64,000 nucleotides of DNA from Eutreptiella sp. 'Long Island Sound 2002' (taxonomy: Eukaryota > Euglenozoa > Euglenophyceae > Eutreptiales > Eutreptiaceae), in contig OZ038382.1 of NCBI GenBank assembly GCA_964036045.1, positions 143,666,961-143,730,960 on the forward strand. Reading direction: 5' to 3'. Positions 11,263-21,383 of this stretch are shown here, one piece after another; the first letter of the stretch is position 1, and each line of letters opens with the position of its first letter. Both the position numbers and the translations under genes were made by a program. A model generated the notes under the pieces. That model was not told where the DNA came from. It made no database searches and was given only the letters and a program-made list of their open reading frames with translations.

Positions 11263-11815
11263 TCCAAAAATAGTGGGTATGATTGCCTGCTTTTTGCTAA
11301 AGATGTCTCACACCCATGATCCACTGCATTTCATTTTGTTGTCAGAGGCAAGGTGTTTGCAGGGGTGTTTTCTGACAGAGTCCAACACTTCATAGAAGCA
11401 AAATGTCCGTGGTAAGGAACATGAGAGCCTTTTTGGAGGCCTGTCACATGTTTTTGATTTACAGACGGTGCAGATGTCATCAGTGCATTGCGGGGCCCGT
11501 GGATGCATTTTGCTGTCGATTTGTCTGATGGGTGGACCAGGTAGGAGCATCTCTGCATTGCTGTGTTCTTCACATTTCTTGCATCCAAGGCACTGTACTG
11601 GACTCTGTATCATGCAGACCTCTGAGTTATTTCGCAATTTCAGCCATGAATGTTGTTGGTATTGACACGTATACACCCCGTACGGTTGTGCCTGCAACGA
11701 CTTGTGGTTCATATGCCTTCGTGTTTGTCTGTGCGTTGGACTCAGGGACTCAGGGACTCAGGGGGGCAAGTTTGGAGCTAAATCGGATATATAACCATTT
11801 TCAAAAGGTTTTCAT
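11263..11815. other. no gene recognised
   Basis: Short ORFs occur on both strands (up to 138 codons) with no motif. GGGACTCAGGGACTCAGGGG at 11747 is a short direct repeat. Confidence 0.45.
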
Positions 11816-11819
11816 CAAG

Positions 11820-12719
11820 ACCCCCCCTATTTTGGGGGAGCTGAATCCAAAAACAGTGGGTATGGGGCCGAGAGGATATATGGCAAGAGTCATTTCAAGT
11901 AAAAGTTGCATGCAGGTAGTTAGTGCCACGTCTGGTGAAATTTGGTAAAACGCCCCCCCCCCGCGGGGGCCATTTTTTGGAAAAAACGGGTAAATGAGCC
12001 TTTTGAAAATGTTTTTGTGAGGACCCCCCCGTATTTTGGGGGTGCTGAATCCAAAAAACATGCTTTGCGAGTCCAAAAAATTGCTCTTTGGGTACTTTTT
12101 GAGTAAAGTTGTATGCAGGTAGTTAGTGCCTCGTCTGGTGAAATCTGGTAAAACGCCCCCCCCCTGTTGGCCATTTTTTGGAAAAAACGGGTAAATGAGC
12201 CTTTTGAAAATGTTTTTCATGAGGACCCCCCCTATTTTGGGGGCGGTGTATCCAAAACACATGCTGATGGAGTCCAAAAACATGCTTTTCGGCTACTTGT
12301 TGAGTAAAGTTGTTTGCAGGTAGTTAGTCCCACGTCTGGTGAAATCTGGTAAAACGCCCCTGCCCCCCTGGGGGCCATTTTTTGGAAAAAAGGGGTAAAT
12401 GAGCCTCTTGAAAATGTTTTCATGAGGACCCCCCCTATATTTAGCGGCACTGAATCCAAAAAACATGTTGTCAGAGGCCCAAAAATTGACTTCGGGTATT
12501 TTTTGAGTAAAGTTGTATGCAGATAGTTAGTGCCACGTCTGGTGGAATCTGGTAAACGCCCCCCCCCCCCCCGGGGGGGGGGCATTTTTTTGAAAAAACG
12601 GGTAAATGAGCCTTTTGCAAATGTTTTCATGAGGTCCTCCCCTATTTTGGGGGCACTGAATCCAAAAACCATGCCTCTGCAGTTCAAAAAATTCCTTTTT
12701 GGGTACTTTTTGAGTAAAG
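11820..12719. repeat. 204-bp satellite, 4.5 tandem copies
   Basis: The core C6-7 TATTTTGGGGG(T/A)GCTGAATCC recurs with TATT at about 11828, 12032, 12233, 12436 and 12643 (periods 204, 201, 203, 207). Each unit also holds a G/C palindrome (for example CCCCCCCCCGCGGGGGCC) and TTTTGGAAAAAACGGGTAAATGAGCC. The right edge at 12719 cuts straight into transposase coding sequence. Confidence 0.92.
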
Positions 12720-12739
12720 TGACGTTTCGGCCCGTAAAA

Positions 12740-14434
12740 TCTTAGGTGTATGGAGTCAGGAGAGTTGTGAGCGACGGGACAGGCCGGGGACTCGTGTGTG
12801 TCGAACTGCAGCCTCTTCATGTCGTATCCAAAGAAAAGGACCATCTGATGGGCTGCCTCATCCCTGCCCCATGTTGTCAGCCGGTTCCTCATTGCCTCAT
12901 ACAGCATTGAAAAAGTTGTCTGGGCCATCTCATGGCGGGAGCGAAAGGAGCCCGTTGTCACGAGTGTATCCAGACGCTCCCATTGGGAAATCAAGTCCCC
13001 CACAATGACCATCAACGCGTCACAAACGTCGTTCAACTTTTCGCGCTTGGTGAGGCGGCCCTCCTTTGTCCACCTATGGATCCCCTCCAACCGTTTTGTA
13101 GACACAGTCCGTCGTGTGAACACACCCAGCTGAAAACACCGTGCCCAGCGTCGCACCTTGTCCCCCTCCCACGTAGCACTCAAATATGTATGTCCACTTG
13201 AAAAGAATGGGTCGCCCAGAATCTCAACATTCCACATCTGTTGGGAGACCACAATGGCAACTTGGCGGTGTGCACGAACCATGGGGCAGACCAATTTAGT
13301 GAAGGTGTCGTGGCCAAGAACACCTTTCAGGTTCTTGGCCACATTCTTGGCAATGTGCCAGTAACACCAGAAGTGCTTGGCATTGGGGGAAACCGTGGCA
13401 ATGGCCGCCGAAGCCTTCACACATGCATCCGTGAACATGACCACAGGCGCGATGCCCACGGCCGCCAACCAGTGGGTACACTGGTACTCAAAATCGCGAA
13501 TTTCTTCTTGTACCACAATGCCTTGGCCCGTCTGCACTGACTGCCCATAGTTATTGACCGCAAGGAAGAGGCCAATGTTTAGATTATACCTATTACTTTG
13601 ATAGGTAATAGCGTGGAGCATTGGATGTGGGAAGCGCCGAGCAACAGCAATTTGCTCGACGCTCATCCGGAGGACATGGATTAGTTTCCCGGTGTCATCC
13701 TTCACCACATTAATGTACCACCAATGTCTGTCGGGCTTTTCCTCAAGGCGGGTCACCAACTTTTGTCGTAGATGTTTTGTACATCTTTCGCCCTGAGCTC
13801 TATTCCACGCTTCCTCGTGAAGCTGACCATATCCGAGGAGGCATGAAGGATTTTTCCAAGTCCATAATGAGGTCCGCATCCTCAAGGGACAAACTCACCG
13901 GACCAAGGATTTTCTTTTGCTTGGCCGCTTGCGGTGCATGGTTATGTTGCAGGCAGTGTACTTTAGGACTCACGGACCACACCTCACGCATGCCATCCTT
14001 CCGGCGAGAAATGTACACATTGAAGGGATAACAATCCTCCTTTGACTCCGGTGCATATGTTGGCACCGTCCTACTATTCTCAGGAAGGACCCCGGATTGG
14101 GCCACGTTACGATTGTGCTGTTCTGGGCGGCCTACTTTCTGGCAATAAAAATATGCTTGGCCGTTGTTTTTGTCATCCCGACGACTGAGAGCCTAGCCGT
14201 TCTCATCCTGCCAATCTTCCATGCAGTCATAGACTTCTTGGTGACTAGAAGCGGCAAACGCATGCACAACCGGCTCCCAAGTGTCACCGCTCTCCGGAAA
14301 CTTCATGCTGGCATCTTCCTTACATCATCTTCCTCATCGGAGCACGCTTCACATGGGTCTTCCTCCAGGACCTCTGATGGTGCCGGGGACAAGGGAAGGG
14401 GACTGTAGTTGGGCTCAGATGATGTGTCTGACAT
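12740..14434 (-). pseudogene. MULE transposase with FAR1-type DNA-binding domain, degenerate
   Basis: Read on the minus strand from ATG 14434: an acidic N-terminus (MSDTSSEPNYSPLP...), a frame change near 14310, then a FAR1-like DNA-binding region with the WSVSPKVHCLQHNH signature at about 14000-13950. A second frame change at 13800-13880 leads into the MULE catalytic domain. That domain shows a TYQSNRYN block where the first Asp normally sits (here Ile), then MFTDACVKA (second Asp), the HFWCYWHIAKN C-x2-H motif, and RLEGIHR (catalytic Glu). An internal TAG lies near 14190. Coding stops where the 204-bp satellite begins at 12719, before any SWIM finger. The family mobilises DNA by cut-and-paste in the nucleus or, when domesticated, acts as transcription factors. 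The lost Asp, frameshifts and stop argue for an inactive relic. Confidence 0.85.
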
Positions 14435-15240
14435 CTGTGTCTGAGAAATAGCACAACAGATGCGCTTGATGCTGGCATTCATAAAAATATGCTGTTCAGT
14501 CCCAGCAGACTGAAAATGAAGGAAAGTCATTTCTTTTTTTTTCCTCTCATTTTCAGTTATGCAAGCGCAGGCGCCAGATGTGGGCAGATCCTTACCCCTA
14601 CGCGTAGTCCTAAGCCGTAGTCCTGCATAGCCATTCCCGATAGATGGTACCGGCGGCTGTAATAAGACTCACGTGCGGCGCTTTTTGGTCGTTCAAATTT
14701 TGGGAACATCTTCAACAAAAATCCGCGAAATTTGGATTTTATTGGTAGATCTATACCTTTAGAGCTGTCTTATAGCTGGAAGCACCAGAATTTCTGTCAC
14801 AGTGCACTGTACCAGAATTCTTGCGCGGGGGGGCTGGGGCATTTTGGCCCATATGTGGGAAACTTCCAAAGGTGCCGTGCAAATTTTGCAACATTTCTTC
14901 ATGCCAATGTCATGTTTTTTGATTCCGAGCTTTTCTGCTACATTGGCATTACAATTCGCATTAAATGGATGCTCGCGTAGGTCCATTGGAGGTAAAGTGC
15001 CTCTTCAAAAACCAATATTGGAACAATCGATTTTTTTCCTTTTCTGTCAAATTTCTCACCATTATTAGGAGACCTTCTCGGAAATGCCCTGTGGTCACAG
15101 ACCATGAGAAGTTGATTGCAACTCTTTCTCGAAAAGATCGTGCCTTGCGAGGTGCATGGGACATCCTCAATGGAGTTCTCAAAGGTCCAACGCAAGCCGA
15201 AAAGAGGTGAATGATTTCTAAGAACCATATTGCCTAGTAC
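14435..15240. other. no gene recognised
   Basis: AT-richer sequence leading into the pogo-like element. Short ORFs on both strands have no motif, and I could not find terminal inverted repeats by eye. Confidence 0.45.
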
Positions 15241-17500
15241 TTGAAGAAGCTGAAGGAAGGAGGAGTCTGCATTGAAAAGGAGGTTAATGCCCCTCAACCT
15301 GAAGAGTCAACTCCTCGACGTCAACAAGATGTTAAGGTTGATCCTTGGGAGCTATGTGTCCAAGCCTACCAATGGGCGGGTCAAGAAGTAAGTAAAGGGA
15401 AACTAAGTTCTCGTAAAGCTGCTTCTGAGGTGTACCTTCAATTTGGCGTAAACTTGTCTCGCACTATTTGTGCCAAGGCCACCGAAGATGACAGTGCCCC
15501 CCCCCCCCCAACAAGAGAGGGAAGGCTACTCTTGTGCCTGCCGATGTGGAGTGCAAACTTGTCAACTTCTGTGCTGCATTGCAAAGTTTAAACTTTCCAA
15601 TATTTAAGAAAGAGTTAATAGCTTATTGTAATAACTTGATTCAAGGAACTAAGTTGGTTTCCCTGTTCAAGCCGGGGGAAGTTCGCGACAGTTTTTATTA
15701 CAAATGGCTGCGTAGGTACCATGAGAGGCTCGGTACTGCTGCAGCAAAGCCTTTAGAGGTGGATCGCGAAGGATGGACTACTTCAAAGAATGTTGGTAAA
15801 CACTACCAGATCATAGAAGAAACATTTGTTGATTTGGGCTTTGCTTTGAAGAACCCTAGTCACTCAGCAGAGGAGCCTCTTAGTGACTCAATGAAGTTCC
15901 ATCTTTGGGCTGTGGGTCGAATTGTTTCATTCGATGAATCCTGATTCCAATTAGACACGACAGAAGAGGACTAAAACACACGAACAACCATAGCCAAGGA
16001 GTTGTGCGAGAAAGGGCAAACTCATGCAGTTAAGGCGGGTGGCTCCGTCACTGTGGCAGGAGGTAGTCTTGCCTATGACGTTGCTACACCGGCACACATT
16101 ATCTTTGCCGCTGAAAGCATTCAAGCTGGTTGGACCCAGGTGTACCTGCTTTTGACATCCTTGATGTTAGCAACGACCCCCCTCGCGTGTTTGCAGCCAC
16201 TTTTGCACGCAACACCACCGGCACCATGAAACATGATGATGGGGCCATCCGATAGGCTAGTTGGAACATCCTTCTTTTGTTTCAAGGATCCCACGCTGTT
16301 TCCCCCTGCAATCCCCTTGTATTGATTTGTGATGGGCACGGCTCCCACATGATATATGAGTTTCTTATTTTCTGTCGCGAAATGGGTGTTGTGTTGGTGT
16401 TGCGGCCCCCTTACACAACCGCCGCCTTGCAAGGTGAGGATCGTCGTAATTTCAGATTACTAAAGGGAGGTTAGAGAGTTGCACGGCATAAGAAGTCGGC
16501 TGAGTCCATCCTGAAGGCAAGGTACCGTATAGGCTTTGACCACTTTTGCAATTGCCTGTGTGCTCTGTGGCAGAAGGGCTTTTCAATTGACAATAATCAT
16601 AGGGCATGGCATTCCATTAGTGTGGTTGCTTTTACCCGTAAGGTGTATTGGGAGCTCGTGGAGCCCGGGGAAAAGCATGTGCCAAAGTTGACCTTGATGC
16701 ATCTAAATTGAAGGTACAAGACATGTGTCAAACCGTGTTTGGATCAGACAATAGAGAAGAGGTTGTGGACCCCACAACATAAAGCACACACTTGACAAGC
16801 TCCATGTTGTGGGACAAGGGTCCAATCACCTCGGATGTTTGTTGTGCGTTGGATGCGCACGGCTGCGGAGAAGTGAAAGGCAAAGGAGGATGAGGATGCG
16901 AGGAAAAGGCAAGCCAGAGACGATGAGACGGCATCAAAGAAACAAGAGGCTTGCCCCCTCACCTCCACAGGATTGACCTGTGCAGAGGATGAGCACATGT
17001 TGACGGTAGCGCCACTACGAGCTATCCTTCTTAGTCGCAACGAGAAAAACCCCACAGGGAAAGCTGCAATGGTTGAGGCAGTGGTAGGTTGTCTTGGGTT
17101 GCTACCCGTGGCCGATGGAGCACGTAGCTCCAATGCATCACCCGCTCTGAACGTTGGCACACTTGCCTCCAGTTTGCTGCCCCTTACCTTGTTGTCGGAT
17201 ATGTCCTTTCCTTCTTTTCCCATGGCACTGGATTCGTTTTCATGTGCAATGCCGTCATCATCATCAACATCCCTGTTGCCATGGTCTATCCCTATGTCCG
17301 TCCCCAATACCGACTCCAATGCGCTCCGTGTATGCGCTTGCCAGCTTGTGCCGCACGCCCGCTTACGGCGACTTGTGCTTGCCGGACAGAGGCATTGCAC
17401 CGGCAACAAGCTAATGCCTTTGATGATGTGTTCTTCAATTGATTTATTTAATTCGTTGCTTGCAAGATCCATTTTTGTGAGGTTTGTGCAAGGACAGTGA
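15241..17500 (+). pseudogene. pogo-like (CENP-B/DDE_1) transposase relic with SAP-like tail
   Basis: The N-terminal half has a helix-turn-helix type region (VECKLVNFCAALQSLNFPIFKKE...) split by a frameshift at a C run near 15500. The DDE core follows: IVSFDES with the first Asp at about 15935, PLVLICDGHGSH with the second Asp at 16320, and PPYTTAALQGEDRRNF with the third acidic position at 16415. After the core, a charged helical stretch (KAKEDEDARKRQARDDE, about 16880) leads to LTVAPLRAILLSRNEKNPTG at 17000, which resembles a SAP DNA-binding motif. Stops include TGA at 15943, TAA about 15987, TAG about 16254 and 16472, and TGA at 16880; frames also change near 16140-16280. The family moves DNA at TA sites; this copy is dead. 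The 300-codon minus-strand ORF over its tail is a shadow. Confidence 0.8.
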
Positions 17501-17534
17501 CATGAGGACCCAGGGAAACCCTTTGGGCCCCTAC

Positions 17535-19117
17535 TGGCGCGTATCCCATGCCCTCCCTCCTGAATGGCTTTGTGTTTCATGGTATCTAACCCGAGCTGCT
17601 TCCTGGTTTTATGCCGTGTGCCACTGTGAAGCCAATCAGCCGACAATTTGTGTTTGTATTAATTTCATGCAATTTCGGGCATAGAATTTCACGAATGTTA
17701 TTACGGAATTGCTTCCTAGTCAACAGGATACATATGAATCCCCTCCAGAAATTCAGTCGAGGCCTGTCCGCACGCGTGTGCTCGCCTGGTGCTCCTGTTG
17801 TGTGCGCGTGCTCCCTGCTGCTCGGACTATGCTTTAATGCGGGCCGAGCGACTGAAAACTCTTCGGAACGGGTGCTAATAGTGGTAGCTCTATCCTGTTA
17901 CCAAAATGGATACGGATCGGAAGCTAGGGCGACTCCAGTGGAAGATAGAAGGCCTGAGGTTAAGGATCTGGCTAAACCCTGGTGTGGCTCGATCCGCCCA
18001 CACTGGTTGTCGGTCACTGACTGGTACACGTTAATGGGCGCATTTGCTTGGGCAGTGCCACGCCTACGTGTATGGGGGATCACAAGTCCCTGGAAGCTGG
18101 AGGAGTCCTAGTGGAAGAGGAGTGGAAGTGGAAGTGGCTGAGGTAGACGCACCGGAACAGAAGAAAGTACGTCGTTCGTTGCTCCGCAATCCGCAAGTGA
18201 ACTCTTCTTTTTCTTCTTGTGCTTACGTTTGTCACTTTGCCACGTCCCTCCGTTGAGTTCCTCACCCATCTTACGTATCCTATGTTGCAACGGACATTAT
18301 CTTCTTTGAATACTCACAAGTGTATGAATCTTTGAACTCACTGTTTTGCACATTAGCTCCATTCATGCTTGGTGCTCATTACAGGAAGGTTGACAAGCAT
18401 GCTTGAGTGTTGGACAATTGTCTCCTTTGATGATGCAATATATTTGGTTGCATGGCCACATGCATTCATTTCATTCATTCAAGTGACCTTTGCAAGTGTG
18501 GTGCTACAGTGCTTGGTCAGGTTCACTTCCACATATCATGTGTTGGTTCATTGCTTGTTTGTTGATAAAGATCATTGAGTCGCGATTGCTTTCTTCCTGG
18601 ATCTTGTGCCTACTGCCTCTAAGGAGATTGCCCAAGTTTTTTGCTACTCTAGATGAGGAGGTAATTTTGTGAAGTGCTTTGAGGTGAATGTTTTGGAGCA
18701 TCCTTTGCACTTTGTGTCCGTTTGATTGCCGCATCTCCCTAACCGCACGCCTCTCCAAGAAGTAGGTCGATCCTTTGCAATCAGCTTGAACCACGTGAGA
18801 GTGTAGACTAACGGTTTGCCTTCTGTCTAACATGTCAAGGATATCTTCTCGTGGAAGCCGGTTGGAGATGTGGTCCGCCCATGGCGTAGTCTGATTCTTG
18901 GTTCTTTTGATCCTTGCCGTGTGGTTCACCAAGCGCCCACCTTTCCCTAAGAGTTGAGGTCAGGTCTCTACCTCAGGTGAACTTGGGACCCTTCCTCTTC
19001 ATGTGTGGTGCAAGGCAATCGGCTCTCTTCTTCCAAGTGGTTAGGCAACCTCCTCTCCTCTTGGGATAGGGACCCTGTCCTCTCCTCTTTGGATAGGGAC
19101 ACTTTCTTCTTGGGATA
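17535..19117 (+). repeat. 5' LTR, left part
   Basis: Aligns colinearly with 39690-41272 of the 3' LTR. It begins TGGCGCGTATCCCATG and is interrupted after ...CTTCTTGGGATA by the DNA transposon. The last 60 bp are the start of a CTCTCCTCTTGGGATAGGGA minisatellite inside the LTR. Confidence 0.9.
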
Positions 19118-19210
19118 CCCTGCATGCGCGCTACAGGGTATTGCCGCGCGATGGCTCAGTGCGCACTACAAAACTCTAGCGCGCGTCATGGCGCGCGCTA
19201 TGGCTCGGGG
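19118..19210 (+). promoter_or_regulatory. left TIR and subterminal motif array
   Basis: After CCCTGCATGCGCGCTACAG come further motif copies at about 19143 (TGCCGCGCGATGG), 19161 (TGCGCACTAC), 19178 (AGCGCGCGTCATGG) and 19191 (GCGCGCGCTATGG), spaced 15-20 bp. Subterminal repeat arrays of this kind in other DNA transposons bind the transposase; that role here is inference. Confidence 0.7.
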
Positions 19211-19275
19211 TCTTGGGTTTGTAACCCCATGTCCTAATAAGCAGGGCAAAAACGCCTATGTTTCTAAAATTTCAG

Positions 19276-21199
19276 ATGCTTCCCGCACCGCATGGGACAC
19301 TGTCAATGTCAGGAAAGAATGCCAGCATTTTGGGCCCCCACTATGGGTGGTCCTTGTAGAAGAACGAGGACCCTTTGGCGGACCTAGTTGAGTTTTTTTG
19401 CTCAGGGTCTGCCGTCCAACGGTTTTTGTGGGCCAGGTTGGAAGAAAGGGTCCCCGTGTCTGAAGCAGAGAAGAAGCGTCGCAGGACCGAGGCTGCCAAC
19501 GCCGTCACACCCCTGTCGGTTGTGGACTTGGTCCTGCTCCTGAAGATTCCAAGAAGAAGGTATTATTGCGCGCGCTTTGCATGCGACATCGCTCGCACTT
19601 CCGCTCATAGCACGCGCTTTGTTGATTTGTGCGCGCGCTACGTTCTCATGTTGGGCGCGCTATTTTCCTCAGGTACAAAGATTTGATTACTTTAGCGAGA
19701 AGTAAGGTCCCCACACACCTTTTTTCTCTCCCGTCCTATGCTAGTTTCGCCACAGAATGGAACCAGCTTGCAAGTAGGCAGCTTTTACAGGTTGCCGTGC
19801 ACACAGATGGGGTCACAGTCTTTTCGCAGTGGCCCCTGCAGCACTTTTTTGACTATATATTTTCCTTTGATTCCATTGTTCCTAACCTCCAATACCCCAG
19901 GGAGTGCCAAGGAGAGCTGTGGATCATTGTGAGGGGGGATGGGTTGCCTTGTGGGGGGGAATCGTGGTGCCAAATGTCCATTTCCTTTGCCAACCATGGT
20001 CACTTGGCAAGGATGTTGTCCTACCCCTGGACTGTTAACGTCGCCTTTTGTGGTGAGAAGTCCACCTCTGTGTTGTCCCAGGTCTGGGCTAACAATCTTG
20101 CTTTTCTTCAGAGTGCCCTTGACAGTGGTGTGGTTCCCATCCGGGGTGCATCCAGCCGCTGCAGGACTTTCTGCGGTGGGGATAGCCCTTGGCTGCGTCG
20201 GTTGTCGGGTGTCACTACACATTGGATGGCAGGTAGTCTGTTCACTTACATGACGTGGTGCAAGTCCAGTGCAACATGGTTGCAACAGGATGTGGATAGC
20301 AGTTGCTAGGGCTTATTGGAACTGGGGCCAAGTGCCGGCCCATGGATATTTTTGGTGTTGTCCAGAGCAGGTTGTTGAAGGTGCCTCTGAGGCGGCGTCA
20401 CCTTATACCATGTGTTCTGCACCTTCTGATTTTTGTAGGGAGGCAGGTCACTACCTTGGTACGCAGATTGGCCAAGTCTTTGCGTCCCAGTACTAGGGTC
20501 TCTGTTCAGGCTATTCTTCACAGGTCTGGTTGTCACATGGCACTACAGGGGACGGCAGAGCCAGATGGGGAAGAGACTTGGTGCCTTCTAAAGTTTTGGG
20601 AGGACCTGGCCCCCCTCCTTGGGGGTGACATGAGGATGCACACAGCAGTGGTTGCCATGTACATACTACTGGGGGACATGTATGGCACAATGTTTGAAGA
20701 GGGAGCATTGCAGGCTCCAGAGGTTGCCCTGGCTTTCCAGAGGTGGGTTTGTCCAGAAATAAGATCACCTTATATTAACTGGATGTTGCACGATGCTACA
20801 GTCACTATTCAGGCCATACAGCCCTATGGCATAGGAATGTTTTCGGGGGATCTTTTGGAAGGGAGCAACAGGGTGCTGAAGGACATTTGGTCCTCCTTTT
20901 GTGATACAGGTGGGGGCACAGGAAGCCTCGTGTCGCGCCGCATTAAGATGCTCAGGCAGGTTAATGAGCGTCTGTTCCTGTACTTTGAAGTACCAAGGTG
21001 GAACGGGACCTCCAGAAGCAACCTGTGCAATGCACAGAAATTGGCTGACAACGTTCGGGCATATTTTGCGGATGAGGAACTGTGGTACCGCGCTATTTTT
21101 TTTCCAGCGCGCGCTACATGCTATCTAGTGCGCGCAATGACCACTATCGCGTGCGCTATACTGTTTTCAAGCGCCGCATCCCTTGAAATGGCGATATAA
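19276..21199 (+). pseudogene. candidate DDE-type transposase of the 5.79-kb element
   Basis: The frame can start at ATG 19276, directly after TTTCAG. It reads MLPAPHGTLSMSGKN..., crosses a TAG at 19357, and continues to a GT-AG intron at 19560-19672. The second exon keeps the frame exactly (arginines followed by YKDLITLARSK) and contains WIIVRGDGLPCGG and WCQMSISFANHGHLARM. A frame change near 20290 leads to a third part with YINWMLHDATVTIQAI and GDLLEGSNRVLKDIW. The GDG Asp, and the Glu in LLEGSNRVLK, are plausible members of an acidic catalytic set, as in KDZ- or hAT-like RNase H-fold transposases, but I do not recognise the family. After about 21084 the sequence fills with GCGCGCGCTA motifs and is probably intronic. 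The TAG and the frame change suggest this copy is dead, unless a further intron or recoding is involved. Confidence 0.55.
19560..19672 (+). other. intron 1 (113 bp) with motif array
   Basis: Donor AAGAAG/GTATTATTG and acceptor TTTTCCTCAG/GTACAAAG restore a phase-2 codon and keep the protein frame. Motif copies lie at about 19566 (TTGCGCGCGCTTT), 19611 (GCACGCGCTTT), 19629 (TGTGCGCGCGCTACG) and 19652 (TGGGCGCGCTATT), with a weaker one at 19590. Confidence 0.8.
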
Positions 21200-21356
21200 A
21201 ATTGGAAGTAGCGTGCTATGACTACGCACCACAAATGTGCCTCCAATTGCAAATGCATTGACAGACACAGAGATTTGTTCCTTTTCTGTCCGTTTTTTTT
21301 GGTGTTTTCAATTTTTTTGTTACTGCATTTTCCTTTTTGTAATATTGCTGGAACAG
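21085..21356 (+). other. probable intergenic or intronic spacer with motif array
   Basis: Motif copies at about 21089 (ACCGCGCTATT), 21105 (CAGCGCGCGCTACATG), 21128 (AGTGCGCGCAATGA), 21148 (TCGCGTGCGCTATA) and 21208 (TAGCGTGCTATGA) are followed by a T-rich stretch and a good acceptor, GCTGGAACAG at 21356. Donor phases I tested do not join the flanking frames cleanly, so this may separate two genes rather than two exons. Confidence 0.5.
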
Positions 21357-21383
21357 GGGTACTTTAATGTAGCCCTCTTGCAC

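Noticed and set aside
11801-12687. Minus-strand ORFs of about 150 codons with PPKIGG and FTRFFQK repeats
   Set aside because: They are translations of the 204-bp satellite; the 452-codon MULE frame also runs into it after 12719.
16744-17646. 300-codon minus-strand ORF
   Set aside because: It is antisense to the tail of the pogo-like transposase, whose plus-strand reading makes better sense (charged helix then SAP-like motif).
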